DNA of 64,000 nucleotides from NCBI GenBank assembly GCA_037127315.1, contig JBBBDQ010001184.1:1160001-1224000 (forward strand). The letters are read 5' to 3'. Shown one piece after another: positions 31,791 to 43,738 of this stretch. Both the position numbers and the translations under genes were made by a program. The notes under the pieces were generated by a model, which saw only the letters and a program-made list of their open reading frames with translations, was not told where the DNA came from and made no database searches. Numbering within the stretch: position 1 is the stretch's first letter; the number at the start of each line of letters is the position of its first letter. The DNA comes from Ascarosepion bandense. Taxonomy: Eukaryota; Mollusca; Cephalopoda; Sepiida; Sepiidae.

Positions 31791-32171
31791 ATAGAGTACT
31801 TCATAGTTAACTCACTACTACAGACGTTAAACGTTGGTCGGAGATTAGCCATAAATGTACTCGAATGAAAAATATAACCTAGCGCCATCTACTTACTTTA
31901 AACTTAATAAATCTAAATCGAAGTAATTGTGGACATGTTTATAATGACTTTGTTTTTGTTTTGGTGGGAAGAACTCATCCCAAAATTTACAAGAGTATTT
32001 TTCGATACATCCTATATATGTGAGATAACGATATATAAAATTGCATATACAAAAAATAATACTGGGAAAAATGTATGACAAAGGGGAAAAGTTTTAGTGT
32101 TAGGCGTTTCGACTCTTGAAGTTCTAAAAAACGAAACGCGTCATGCGAAAAATTTTTGCAGACACACACAC

Positions 32172-32172
<1 letters not shown>
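31791..32172. other. Unassigned stretch
   Basis: Nothing recognised; two 60-residue minus-strand frames lack domains. Confidence 0.5.

Positions 32173-32224
<52 letters not shown>
32173..32224. repeat. (TA)n microsatellite
   Basis: TA run. Confidence 0.9.
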
Positions 32225-32227
<3 letters not shown>

Positions 32228-32430
32228 TATTCCGTTTATAATCAAACAGTATTTACTTTTTTATTTATGATAAATCTTTGTTATGAAAACGTGTATCATT
32301 CGGCAGGATGACCAACAGTCTAAACCAAGTTATTCGTGGTCGAGAGGTCTAATATGCATCAGATCAATTGGTGGTTTCCCCTATGTCGATAGGGGTCGCA
32401 GGTTTGAATCTTGCAATGACAATTGTATGC
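32225..32430 (+). mobile_element. SINE family 3 (tRNA-derived), rearranged copy
   Basis: The tRNA-like part is GTGGTCGAGAGGTCTAA...GATAGGGGTCGCAGGTTTGAATC at 32335-32410, near-identical in layout to 12645-12730. The left part (32225-32310) is the inverted 3' flank of the same family (GATATTCCGTTTATAATCAAACAG, ATTCGGCAGGATG). The copy is therefore two halves joined head to head. Confidence 0.6.
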
Positions 32431-33311
32431 TAAGAATGAAAATGAGCTAGAATGTCTTGTGCAAACTGTAAAATGCTTCGGGGAAAATATTGGAATGTAA
32501 TTCAATTTGAATAAATGTGCTAAAGCTACAGTTTTACGAGAATCGGTAACAAAAGCACCATCTATTAGCCTAGACCACGCTGTAACAATAAAAGATAAGA
32601 TTTAAAGCAAGAAGTTTATAAGGACCTTGGGGTAATTGAGTGTGAAATAATTCACCATAGTAATCGGAAGTAATAGTCTGTGAAAAGTACTATAGAAGGG
32701 TATGACTGATATTAAAAATGGAATTGAATTCTCAGAACAGAATCATGACCATTACTAACCTTGCCATCCCTATGGTTCAATATGGTTTAAACATCTTGAA
32801 CTGGAATCTAAACGACATCAGATGAATGGATTTTAAGACCAGAAAGCTTCTTTTTAAGCATAAGATGCATCATCCAAAAACTAATATAGACCATCTATAC
32901 ACACCCCGTAAAGAAGGTGAAAAAGGTAGAATTGTCATACAAAACAACATCTACTGGCTTACTAACATGCATGGAAACAAAAAAGGACTAAATGATACAA
33001 TTGTCAAACAACATGAAAAACAGAAAGGAAAGATATCCATTTATAAAAATGGCAGTAAATACAGACATGATTTACATTTAATAGACTTTGTAGAAAAAAC
33101 AGAAGCCAAGAATCAACAATTGAGGCGAAAAATATGAAAAAGAAACCCAAGGATAAAGCTCTTGAAAGATGAAACAAAATAAAAAATAAAATCTCTGCAT
33201 GGCCAATATCCAGAACATGCTAATAAACCCTATGTTGATAAAGTTAATACTCATTGATGGTTAGAAGGATCTGGATTAAAGTCTGTAACTGAAAACTTTA
33301 TTCTTCCAGCA
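32430..33311 (+). pseudogene. RLE-type LINE (copy A), RT C-terminal part
   Basis: It opens in the region after RT motif C (LRMKMS*NVLCKL in decay; the intact equivalent at 37720 is AKNESELESLLQIVTCFSDD and IGMKFNLDKFAKFAKA). It continues with NLAIPMVQYGLNILNWNLND and then the 32826-33137 frame MDFKTRKLLFKHKMHHPKTN, DHLYTPRKEGEKGRIVIQNN. The L.MDRKTRKLL..H...HPK.D..RLY.PRKEGGRGL motif is diagnostic of LINEs carrying a C-terminal restriction-like endonuclease. Interrupted at 33311 by a CR1-like tail. Confidence 0.8.
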
Positions 33312-33645
33312 CACTTTTTTAATCGTTTCACCTCAAGCAAGGCGTTACCGCCACTGATACGAAGGAGTTACATAGGAGAGTAAAAGTTTAGGCAGGAAGA
33401 GGGTGAAGAGAAAGACGAACCAGTTACAGGGGTTGTCAGAGAAAGGGCAAGATAAGGATGAGTACACAGGGGTGAAGACAGTTGTGGAGGAAGAGAGAAA
33501 GGAAAAGAACAAGATATACGGGTTGATGTAGAAAGGTCAAGTAGGTAAGAGATGGGAATTGACATTGCATTTAAATTACTTGAGATTGTAACCGTAAGGA
33601 AAGCAAGTAAATGGAAGGGAGTTCCACAGACGGGAATGCTAAAAA
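33312..33645 (-). mobile_element. CR1/L2-like LINE 3' end nested in RLE LINE copy A
   Basis: The left border TTTTTTAATCGTTTCACCTCAAGCAAGGCGTTACC is the LINE tail in reverse. The minus-strand frame reads FSIPVCGTPFHLLAFLTVTI (a frame-shifted version of RLWN.LP..CF) and SSNLNAMSIPIS. Removing it joins the two halves of the RLE LINE (FILPA before, YQRKPYQSLFTRNFQA after). Confidence 0.75.
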
Positions 33646-34400
33646 CCAGTACCAGAGAAAGCCATACCAAAGTCTTTTCACTAGGAACTTTCAGGCAAAT
33701 ATGCATAATAATGTAGATCCAAAATGCAGATTCTGTGATAAATACCAAGAAACAACAGACCAACTAATCTCAGGATGTCCTGTATTTGTCTTAAATGAAT
33801 ATAAACATCGTCACAATAGAGTGGGGCAATATTTACACTAGGCAATGTGCAAACACTATGGAAAATATGTAAACAAACACTGGTATAAACAGAAATAGAT
33901 GTCACCATTCTATGTGATTATACCACAGACAGGAAAATTGATGCATATAAGCTGGACATTATTGTTAAAAACTCAAAAGAAAAAACTAGCCCATTAATTG
34001 ATATGGCTTGTCTAGCGGATTGTAACATAGCAAGCAAAGAATTCGAAAAACTATCAAAATCTAAAAGACCTGAAAACTGAAATAAAAAAAAATGTGGAAA
34101 TTAAAAACAAGAATAGTAACACTATTAGTAAGTACACTTGGAATGATAAAATATGGAACAAAACAGTACAGTGAAAGAATCCCCGTAAACCTCAGCTTAA
34201 GAGTATACAAAAAATGTCTACAGCCCACACACTAAGCAAAACGTTATGTAAAATCAAGGGATGTTTTGGGAGATAGAAAAAAAACATGAAATGGAGCCCT
34301 AACAACACACCTGCTTTAGGTCTTTTTGCAGACTTGGTAAATAGTCCGACTGTAGGAAAAATCGAATTATGATGAAAAATGACATAATAATAATAGTGAG
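33646..34400 (+). pseudogene. RLE-type LINE (copy A), zinc finger and restriction-like endonuclease
   Basis: The frame at 33611-33841 has YQSLFTRNFQANMHNN, then CRFCDKYQETTDQLISGC, the C-X2-C-X8-H-X4-C zinc finger preceding the endonuclease. After a stop, YKLDIIVKNSKEKTSPLIDM is the RPDIV...K....LIDMA catalytic core (PD-(D/E)XK fold) with RPD changed to KLD. CNIASKEFEKLSKSK follows. The 3' end at about 34395 is AAAATGACATAATAATAATAG, the same (AAT)-type tail as copy B at 40515-40556. Confidence 0.8.
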
Positions 34401-34839
34401 ATGCGGTTGGAAGTATAACGAGAATAATATGTTTTCAAAGCTCCGGGAAATGTACCGTTACTTTCCGATTTGAAAGCTTGTTATTTTTACTACTATTTTT
34501 ACATAAATATGATATTTTCTTCTTATTATTATCATTTAATTTATCTGGTTTCTTTTTAATGATCCTGATTGATTAATCAATTAGTTTTCTTATCAATATG
34601 ATTCATATATCACTTAGTTGTCGTATTTCGAAAGAATTTTGTTAAAATTACGATATTTTTCTTAGTAAATAAGATACGAGAGGAAAAAACGATACGAAGC
34701 AATTTCTTACATATTCTTTCATAGAAATTATACTTTTTAAAAATTATTTTTTAATTGTCAATAACGGTATTTTCGACGAGTTTAATGAATAAATAGCTGA
34801 ATATACAGAGGCCGAACAAATTATTAAACGACTCAGTGC

Positions 34840-34840
<1 letters not shown>
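34401..34840. other. Unassigned stretch
   Basis: AT-rich; nothing recognised. Confidence 0.5.
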
Positions 34841-34923
<83 letters not shown>

Positions 34924-34940
34924 GGTGGGTGGATGGGTGT
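34841..34940. repeat. (TA)n-(TG)n-(GGTG)n microsatellite
   Basis: TA run, then TG run to about 34914, then GGTG units. Confidence 0.95.
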
Positions 34941-35093
34941 GTTTGATCTTATGCAGACAAATAAGTTATCAAAAATTTTGTATTTTTTGAAATATTATCA
35001 GATAAGTATTACTTACTTTCCTAAAATTAATCAATAAATATAATACTTCTTTATTTTGAAAAATTGTTCTTATTATGTTAAAACTAAGAAAGA

Positions 35094-35139
<46 letters not shown>

Positions 35140-35424
35140 GAATTTTACACTCGTAATAAACTTTATTAAACGAATGTTAAATTTTTCTTTTGCCATTAAT
35201 TTATTTAATTGGTTAACAACTCATCTGATAAAAAGTAAAAGCAAAAAAAGTAGAAAAGAAAAAGAAAACAAAATTACGATCTCTGTCTTTCTTTCTCTCT
35301 CCCTTTTAATTTTTTTAAAAACTAATACTTTAATATAATAATATTTTACTTTGTCTAATAATCTATTCCTTCCAAGTTTTTCTTCTTTATTTTTTTTTTT
35401 TTTGTTTTGTCAACAATAATTTTT
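34941..35424. repeat. AT-rich stretch with (ATT)n and poly-T
   Basis: (ATT)n at about 35096-35139 gives poly-Asn or poly-Leu frames that are artefacts. A T run lies at 35389-35403. No gene. Confidence 0.8.
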
Positions 35425-38170
35425 TTATGAATTCCAGTCGTGTATCTGTCTACTGTTGCTTGGCAAACCGTTTAGGAGATGGAAAACTTTGAACATCAAC
35501 CCGCAAGTCAATGTGTTAATCGTGCCTAGAAGTGAATTGATACCGCGCTCTGAAGTCGCGAATGTTGTTGCACAACGTGCCGGGCAACTTTGGGTGGACT
35601 TTTGATCCCACGCATCACTCATGGAAATAAAATAAAAATTAAAAATAGAAAACAAATCAAGTATGGCTCTTTCGGCGGATAAACAAGAAGCCCGTCCATC
35701 AGAAAAGAACATACCTCAGAAAATTTGACATATATACAAACTCCTACACTAAGTATAAACCTTCAAGTCCCTACAACCAGAATAATCTTAATGATGAACT
35801 TGCGAATTCGTCAGCTAGATCTATAAACGCATATTTAAAGAAAGAAACAATAAAATGGTCTCGTGAGGAGTACAAAGTCGTTATGACTGTATTCCATGAA
35901 GCGTTACACAAACTTCAAAAAAACATTACTCGCCAAACATATGATATTTTGTGAGAAAGGTTGGGATAAAAAATTAGAAAGTACATTGACAAAAATATAT
36001 TATCCAATATAAAAAGTACATCATGCGAAATAATCGATTGACAGTTGCTGAAATTAAAGAAATGAAAGAATTGCAACCTGAACAGACGAATCAACAAAAC
36101 ATAAAAGGGAACCAGAATCGGAAATAAAAATGTTTAACATCACACAAGCCAAAGATCATAATTAAGAAACCAAAATACACACAAACCAATGTAAAGATAA
36201 TTCCGAAAGTTTAGAAGTATTGGAAAGATGTGATCGTAGTCGGTCTCAAGACGACAATAAAACAAGCACAAAACACGTTCAACAGAATCATGTTACGTAA
36301 AACAAAAATAGTAGCCAAGGAAGAAATCATGAGCTATATAAGTCAGACACAAAATATTGAAATAGTGGGGTAGAACAACTCCCCAAATTACAACAAACAA
36401 ATTATAACCTCAAAACCAGTAAGCTCTACAACGCATTACTCAAATTTTCTGAAAGAAGCAAACACTAATATAAATCTCAATGAAGAAATATATGCATCAG
36501 CAATAGCCGCAACAAAAATTAAACATCAACTTAAAAAAACATGAAGATTCACTTTGGGAAAATAGGAAACAAATTGAAAAACTTAGAAGTAAATTATCAG
36601 TACTTGATAAAAGTTGGAAAGGCAGATGAGTCGAAAGAAAATACAATATCAAAAATGAAAATGAATTCCTATCAACTAAAGAAAAACAAAGTGAACAATA
36701 TAATTGAAGGTCCAAAGAATAAGGTGCTACGGAAAAGATCAAGATTCTACAGGCAGAACAAGATCTTTCAAACCGAAGCAAAGAAACTTTACAGAGAAAT
36801 AGGTAAATAAAGAATTGAAGTGACAACCCCGCCTCATCCCAAATGGAAGTGGTTAGACATATCTGTCAAAAATGAACATAAAAATGAAGAAGATTGTATG
36901 GCAAAAGAGACAGAACGGATGAAAAATAAACCATAACAAATATAAACTGGAATCAGAGAAGAGGATGTTGAATATGCATAGGAAAAGCATACAATTGGAA
37001 ATCTCCAGGAATATATTAAATTTCTAAGTTTTGGTTATATTATTTAAATACAACACAAAAAGGAAGCTAGTTAAGGAACTTCAAGAAATGGTTAAAGATC
37101 CTACTAAAATTCTGGCATGAATGACCAAAAGAATTATCTTCTTCTACCCAAGAATTGTGATACATTTTCCCCAAAATCTACAGACCAACTACATGACTTT
37201 CCACAACTTACAAACTATTGACATCTGTTTTTACAAAACAGGCATAGTTCTTCCTGGAACGAAATGTTATACTACCGCTTGAACAAAAAACTGTGCAAAC
37301 GTAGCTGTCATGGATGCAAAAACCAATTACTTATTAATAAGATGATCTTCGTAAAGTGCTTCAATGCAAAGAAAAATATTAGTACAGCCTGGATATATTA
37401 TAATTAGGCAATCGATAGTGTACCACATTCCTGGGTCTTAAAACCTAAAAATATATACAAGGTATTGCACGTTGTCATCTGTCTCATCAAATGATGTATG
37501 TCTATATGCAAAACAAGACTTTACCTCAGTCATAAAAATGGAACCTATAAGTCTGGTGAAATAAACATCTACAGAGGACTATTTCAAGGTGACTCTTAGT
37601 CTCCCTTACTGTTTTGTATATCACTAATAGCATTAATAAAACAAACTAACCATGCATGTGGTTATAAAATTGATAAAAAGAAAATATACCAACTATTTTA
37701 CATGAATGACATAAAGCTCTATGCTAAGAATGAGAGTGAGCTAGAAAGTCTTCTGCAAATTGTAACATGCTTCAGTGATGACATTGGAATGAAATTCAAT
37801 TTGGATAAATTTGCTAAATTTGCTAAAGCCACAATTTACAAAGATCGCTACGACAAGCATCTTCTATCAGCTTAGATCCTAGCAAAAATTTAAAGCAAGA
37901 AGCAGCTTATAAGTGCCTAGGTGTAAATAAGGGTGAGAGAATTCCCCATAAGAAAACAAAATAAATAGTGCGTAAAGAGTATTATAGAAGAGTACGACTG
38001 ATATTAAATTTTGAATTGAATTCTTAGAAGAGAATTTTAGCCATTAATAACCTTACCATCCCAGCGTTCCAATATAGTTACATCATCTTGAACTTGACTC
38101 TAAATGATATCATAGAAATGGATCTTACTAAGCAAGAATTGTTATATAGACAACAACTAACATATCACTC
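35425..38170 (+). pseudogene. RLE-type LINE (copy B), N-terminal region through RT
   Basis: From about 35840 the frames read IKWSREEYKVVMTVFHEALH and NRLTVAEIKEMKELQPEQTN. The linker frame 36541-36810 contains YRQNKIFQTEAKKLYREIGK (family: RY.QNKLF..N.K.FYRELG). RT motifs follow: KNYLLLPKN near 37130, SCHGCKNQLLINKMIFVK at 37295-37350, STAWIYYN*AIDSVPHSWVL (motif A) at 37382-37440, and NIYRGLFQGDS*SPLLFCIS (motif B) at 37565-37625. FYMNDIKLYAKNESELESLL (motif C, MDD changed to MND) is at 37695-37755. Many stops. 35425-35840 is less certain as part of the element. Interrupted at about 38170 by a mariner. Confidence 0.8.
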
Positions 38171-38171
38171 A

Positions 38172-39425
38172 ATAAATCCCGACCCTAACTAATAAAACAC
38201 GAACTGTAAGACAACATTCGACTTTATTCATCAACATAGTCCGCTTCTAGGGTGATACACTGATTCCAACGCTTCCCTAAAAATTTGATCCCTTCTTTAT
38301 AAAACAATTTATTGGTCTCGAAAATACGCCTCAGTTTCCGATATCACTTTTCACTGGAGTCAAATCTCTTTTAATGGAGCATTATTTTGAGGTCTGTAGA
38401 CAGCCAAAAGTTTCTCGAGAAAATATCTGGAGAATAGGGTTGATGCGGAAGGTGCCATTCGCGTAGTTTTGCCTCTGTTGCGATCGACTTGTTACACGGA
38501 GCTTTGTCTTGGTGAAAGATCACTTTTTTTTCTTCAATTGTAGCCGAGTTTTAACATTTTTTCCTTCAAACGCACCAATAAGGCTATATAATATTCGCTA
38601 CTGATGGTTTCATCCTTTTTCAAGGTAAGCGATGAAAAAAATATCTTGCGCATCCCAAAATGAAGAGGTCAAATCCTCGCCTTTAGTTGTTTGCATCTTT
38701 GGCAAATCTGGACGGATTTAATCTACTGTTTTACACTCAGCTGACTGCCAATTTGACTCCGGTGTAAAACAGTGGTCCATGTTTTATCCATTGTCGCATA
38801 TTTATGCAAAAACATTTTCTTGGGTGGAAACAACGCGCTAAATCGTCGACGCATTATAGTTTTTGATCGACTGTGAACAAACGCAGCACTCACTTTGAAC
38901 ACAACTTCCTCATTCACAAATGTTCATACAAAATGGTGAATACACTGCCTTCTGATATAATCAACTCCTCTACTATGTCACGCAACTTCAATTCACGATC
39001 GGCCAAAATGAGTTTGTAGATTATTATATTTTGTGCGTGTTTTCCGGGACAACTGCCGATTTTGGGCGACCTGAGATTTTATCAACATTTGTGTGTATAC
39101 GACCATGTTTAAATCAGCATACCACCTCTTGACCGTTGTTTCCGGCGGAGCAGCTCCGGATAACACTTATCAAGCCATTGCTTTGCTTGAACAGTATTTT
39201 CCCTATTGGAAAGCAATGCTTTATCAACGCACGAAATTCAGATTTTTCCAGTATTCTGAAAATTTGCTAGAGTGGTTTCACTTAAATAACTCTAATTTGT
39301 AAACTAATAATCCGACTGGGCCCAAATTTTATCACGAGCCATTTGAAGGTGACTACTTCATAAAGATTTTATGAATTTTTATTAGTGGCGGTATTTATAT
39401 GTCAGGCCCGAGACAGATTGAATGA
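38172..39425 (-). pseudogene. mariner-type transposon nested in RLE LINE copy B
   Basis: Minus strand, N to C. NLNFVR near 39235 and VLSGAAPPETTVKRWYADLN (helix-turn-helix region, 39105-39170) come first. The frame 38917-38723 reads FKVSAAFVHSRSKTIMRRRF and KYATMDKTWTT (first catalytic D, family MDETW). Next are KKVIFHQDKAPCNKSIATEA (second D) and PYSPDIFSRNFWLSTDLK (third D, family PYSPDLAPSD), then RRDQIFREALESVYHPRSGL. The DD34D triad positions are recognisable, but stops and frameshifts break the gene. Putative ends ATAAATCCCGACCCTAACTA (38172) and, inverted, ATAAATACCGCCACTAATAA (near 39400) share 16 or so bases. The LINE resumes at about 39426. Confidence 0.8.
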
Positions 39426-40556
39426 TGTTTTATTGGCTTACTAACATACATGGAAACATCAAAGGAGTGACTGATACAATTAGTCAAGCAACATGAAAAC
39501 AGAAAGAGAAGATATTCAATATCTACAATATCTGCAGTAAATACAAACAAAATTTGCCTTTAGTAGATTGTATAGAAAACCAAAACAGAACCCAAGAACC
39601 AACTATTGCAGCTAAAATATGAAAGGGAAAGGTAAAGATAAAGCTCTTGAACAGATGAAACAACGCTAGCAAATATATTGTATAGCCAATATAGAGAACG
39701 TGCTAATAAACCCGATGATAATAAAGTTAACACTCATTCATGGCTACAAGCATCTGAATTAAAGTCTGAGAGTTTTTTCATTATAAACTTTCAAGCAAAT
39801 ATCATACATAATAATTGGGATCTAAAATGCAGTTCCTGTGACAAATATCAGGAACCAATAGAGCACCTAATCTTAGTATGCTTTGTACGTGCTCTAAATG
39901 AATATAAAAATCGTCACGATAAACTGGGGCAATATTTACACAAGCCATGTGTGCAAGCACTTTGTAAAATATGTAAATAAACACTGGTATGAGTATCCCG
40001 TAGCACTGATTATAGAAACAGATGTCACTATTTTCTATGATTACACCAGATACACACACAGGATAATTGATGCAAATAGCCCGGACATTATTGTCAAAAA
40101 ACAAAAATAAACTTGCCTACTAACTGATATGTCGTGCTCAACGGACTGTACATAGCAACCAAAGAATTTGAAAAACTATCAAAGTATAAACTCCTGGAAA
40201 TTGAAATAAAAAAATGTGAAAATTGAAAACAAGAATAGTACCAGTAATATTAGCTGCACTTGGAACAAAAAAATGGAACAAAACAACATATTGAAAGAAT
40301 CCCTGGGAACCCCTGGTTAATAAATATGCAAAAAAGTTTCCTAATCAGTACAGCCCACGCACTAAGAAGACATTTGTCCATGTAACGCTAGTGATGTGAT
40401 GAGAGATTAAAAAATTAATTAAATGTAGCCATAACAACACACCACTGTCTACCTTAGGTCTTTCCGCAGATTTGGTAGGTCGTGTGAACATAGCAGAAAT
40501 CAAATTATGATAAAACGAAATAATAATAATAATAACAATAATAATAATAATAATTT
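39426..40556 (+). pseudogene. RLE-type LINE (copy B), zinc finger and endonuclease end
   Basis: It resumes with LLAY*HTWKH-type text parallel to IYWLTNMHGNKKG at 32950. The frame 39678-39980 has SFFIINFQANIIHNNWDLK and CSSCDKYQEPIEHLILVC (zinc finger C-X2-C-X8-H-X4-C), EYKNRHDKLGQYLHK. The RPDIV region corresponds to NSPDIIVKKQK near 40075-40108, followed by ATKEFEKLSKYKLLEIEIKK. It ends with an (AAT)n tail at 40519-40556. Confidence 0.8.
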
Positions 40557-41434
40557 TAACCATTAAAAATTTCACGTTTTTCTTATTTTAAATTTCGGAT
40601 GATTTTCCGTTAATGACTGAATAATCTCATGGTGTATACTACGTCAGTAAAATATGCGTAAGAATTTCCCTATGGCATAATTAATTACGTGGGCTTAACA
40701 AATTCAAAAATGTAGCAATAACAAGCATAAATAAATTCTTATTCTAACAAGAAGCTAGAAATGAATGCAGTCAGAATTTATATTTTTTTTTAATTTCACT
40801 GAAACAGCTTTTAAATACATCGATTTTCCCTTCTTTCTTTCGATCTTTCATGCAGTTTCTCTCTAAAACCAAATACTGTTGTTCTCCTCTTTTCACGCAA
40901 ACAGTTCATTTATGACGTATTGACAAGAGACATTAAACTCTTCTCTGTTCCCTTCTTTCTTTCATTTTTTCTTACATAAACCAAGTAGTGTCTATGTCCC
41001 TCATTCCACGTAATCAAACGGAACAATTCATAATATTTTAGGTATTAGCCGGGAATTATTTTAGTCATGCGGAATAACAAACGCTAGGACAAGAAGAATT
41101 ATAATAGGTTAATAATAATGAAAATAATGATGGTGGCGAAGATAAGGATGACAGGTGGTAGTTTACCATTTATTGAAGCAGTGAAGCGAGTTTATATTTT
41201 ATCAGTTCACTTTCGCAAAAATACTACTGACAAGGACATAAATCCGTTGTTTGTCTCCCCATCTAGAGGCTTAATACTAGAGCAACTCTTTTGTCTATTG
41301 TATTAGCCAATGAAATAGAGGGACTGCTGTGAATTCAAAACCACATAGAAAGCAACTGGAAAATACTCAACTTCGTACATCATATAAAAAAGTGATTTAT
41401 GGAATGCCACGCTCACGTCCGGCCTAAAGGTGAC

Positions 41435-41436
<2 letters not shown>
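40557..41436. other. Unassigned stretch
   Basis: AT-rich; the 62-residue frame at 41118-41306 has no domain. Confidence 0.55.

Positions 41437-41523
<87 letters not shown>
41437..41523. repeat. (TA)n-(TG)n compound microsatellite
   Basis: TA run to 41463, then about 30 TG units. Confidence 0.95.
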
Positions 41524-41524
<1 letters not shown>

Positions 41525-41870
41525 AATGAAAAATATGACATCAGGAAAAAATAAAAATCTTTCTCCATGAATATCTGAAAAGACAAGCTGTCTTAGATGA
41601 ACGGTCATGAATTTGATTATACGAAAACACGTAAATCGAGACATGCAGACTCTTATCATTTCGACCCAGGGAAAATGTACGAGAATCAATTATTTTAAAC
41701 CAAAAATACGAAGACAAAATAGAAGAAAAAATCCCAGTAAAATAGCCAATGTAAACATTGGGAAGAAAAGATACGATCGCAAAGCAAACCATAAATAAAT
41801 GTGGAAAGCAAAAAAATACAACCACAGACAACGAAAGAAAGAATGGTGATTTTGTAAGCACAGCTAGGAT
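41524..41870. other. Unassigned stretch
   Basis: Several overlapping frames of 60-110 residues on both strands without any recognisable domain. Confidence 0.5.
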
Positions 41871-42160
41871 GTGGCACAAGGCCGAAAGTATGGAATACCC
41901 AGTGAGGGTCTTTCGTTTTTCTCATCAATTTCACTACTCAGTTGTAATTGATCTAACGATGCATGCTTTAAATCATTACACCACGTCGGAGTACATAGTG
42001 GATGATTTTCTAAACGCAGTTTTCATGTGGCACAAGGCCGAAAGTTTGGGGCACCTACTAAGGATCTTTCTTCTCATTTAACACACAAGTCAGTTGTAAT
42101 TGATCTAGTGATGCAAGGTTGCTAATCATTAGACGACGTCAATGTACCTAGAGGGAAAAT
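41871..42160. repeat. Two tandem units of about 156 bp
   Basis: GTGGCACAAGGCCGAAAGT begins both units (41871 and 42027). CAGTTGTAATTGATCTA(A/G)(C/T)GATGCA occurs in each, followed by AATCATTA(C/G)ACGACGTC-like sequence. The second unit is shorter. No identity beyond that. Confidence 0.8.
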
Positions 42161-42179
42161 ATCATTGAGTGCACATTAT

Positions 42180-43738
42180 TCTTTTTTTATTTATGTCTAC
42201 TGAGTGCTTCTATTGCCAGCCAGAAATGAGAAACTTAGAATTCGACAACAGGAGTAGCGATTACGACCAATCGATGAAAAACAAGAAGTTGTAGGGCAAA
42301 TAAATACTTCTCGACGACAAGAAGCGCGGGCTAACTTGAGCCAATCATGACTCGCAAAAAGTATCTATAAAAATTATCAACAACACATTGAAGCTTTTCA
42401 GGAACGAGGAGCGGAGATTTTACAGCAAAGGGCTCAACAACATTGGAAAGTTCAAGATAATTTTTTGCACTAAAGAAGAGCGGCAATCTCAGATCACAAT
42501 ACTAATGCACGCAGTTTAGAACAGCAAAATCGTCTAGGAAGATCTTTAAATGTGGCCAGACAACGTAATATTGTTGTTACTCACCAAGTAATGTTTTTCG
42601 TCACAGTTGTAGCACCATAGAAGTACGGTGCAGCTCTCTGATGTTCAGGAGGAGGAATAATCTCATTTTTGGAATTTGTTGCAAATCTGATTTAATTGAT
42701 ATCTCTAATACACAAAAACTATCTGAAAATCTTAATCAACTACTTATCAATGATACTACTATTTCTGAATATTTTCGAACAAATAGTAGATGTTTCAACA
42801 GTGCTATGTAAATGTGTAGCTTAAAAGTATTGCTAGAATACTGCAACCTTTAGGATCTAGGGTATTGGTTACAGATTAATGGGTTCTCCTAGAAATATTG
42901 CTACTGAACCAGCTTAAAATATTCAAACTTATTTTTTAGAACCTAAAACGGCAAATTATCAAAATTGTTAGCGCTGATTTTCCCAATCGTAATGATGACA
43001 GATGCACTGTCAATTGTAATGACTGCTACCCTTTCTACGCCGACGAAGCCCTGCTGAAGATAGATTCAATGGCACTATGCGTGTTGGAGTCACTGACGTC
43101 ATTGTCATGTTGTTCCTTATAATCCTTGGTTTTTGAAGATATACGAATCTCATATCAACGTTGAATTGTGCTCATCAAGAAAAGCTGTTAAATACCTTTA
43201 AAAGCACATTTTCAGTGGTGCTGATTAATTGCCTGTTTTGCTGCAAAGAAATGGTGACCATATTTGCATCAATTTTGAAGACTTCAAGAGACAAGATGAA
43301 ATTTCAACCTATTAAAAATGCTGTTGCATCGTAGCTTCGGAAGCTTTGCTAGAGAATTTTTGAATTTCAAATTCAACAAAAACATCTTTCAGTTGAATAT
43401 TTGTTAATTCACTTACGTGATCAACTTAATAGTGTTCGATGCAAATATTCTGCAGCAAATAAAGCAACTAAGCTAACAACATATCTCCAAGAAAAATCTG
43501 ACGGCACAGAGGCGCTGATATATTACAGTTTCCTTGATTTTTATATATGGCAAATTATAAAAAAATTATTGGCGTAGAAGAGCATGAATAAATAAAGGAA
43601 CTCCAGTAACCATTGGTCAAGTTTACAGTGTTTATCCTTCTCAGGGGAGAAAGTTTCTATTTGCGGTTTTTATTGTATTATAGACAACAGGTTTCAACGA
43701 CCTACTCACCGTGAATATACACTGAAAGTGTGAGAAAC
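42180..43738 (+). pseudogene. Helitron RepHel, N-terminal and Rep part
   Basis: 42610-42800 reads RRNNLIFGICCKSDLIDISN and LLINDTTISEYFRTNSRCFN (family: F..CC..GK..LP........L..L........F..N.R.YN.A). 42980-43200 gives NRNDDRCTVNCNDCYPFYAR, IIPWFLKIYESHINVELCSS and RKAVKYL, the VPYNP.L...Y..HINVE.C.S..AVKYL.KY core of Rep. KRQDEIST and SEALLENF follow (family: DEI..Y...R......A..R...F). At 43640-43735 the Rep-helicase linker appears as SGEKVSICGFYCIIDNRFQR (family: FYLR.LL....G...F.DL.TV). Heavily mutated. It is broken by the RTE copy that follows. Confidence 0.75.

Noticed and set aside
33368..33763. 131-residue minus-strand open frame as a gene
   Set aside because: Its first part is the 3' end of a CR1-like LINE and its N-terminus is antisense to the RLE LINE zinc finger.
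35096..35139. Poly-Leu or poly-Asn protein segments
   Set aside because: Translation of an (ATT)n microsatellite.
41303..41689. 128-residue minus-strand frame
   Set aside because: Its middle is the translation of a (TG)n-(TA)n tract (HTHTHT, IYIYIY); no domain on either side.
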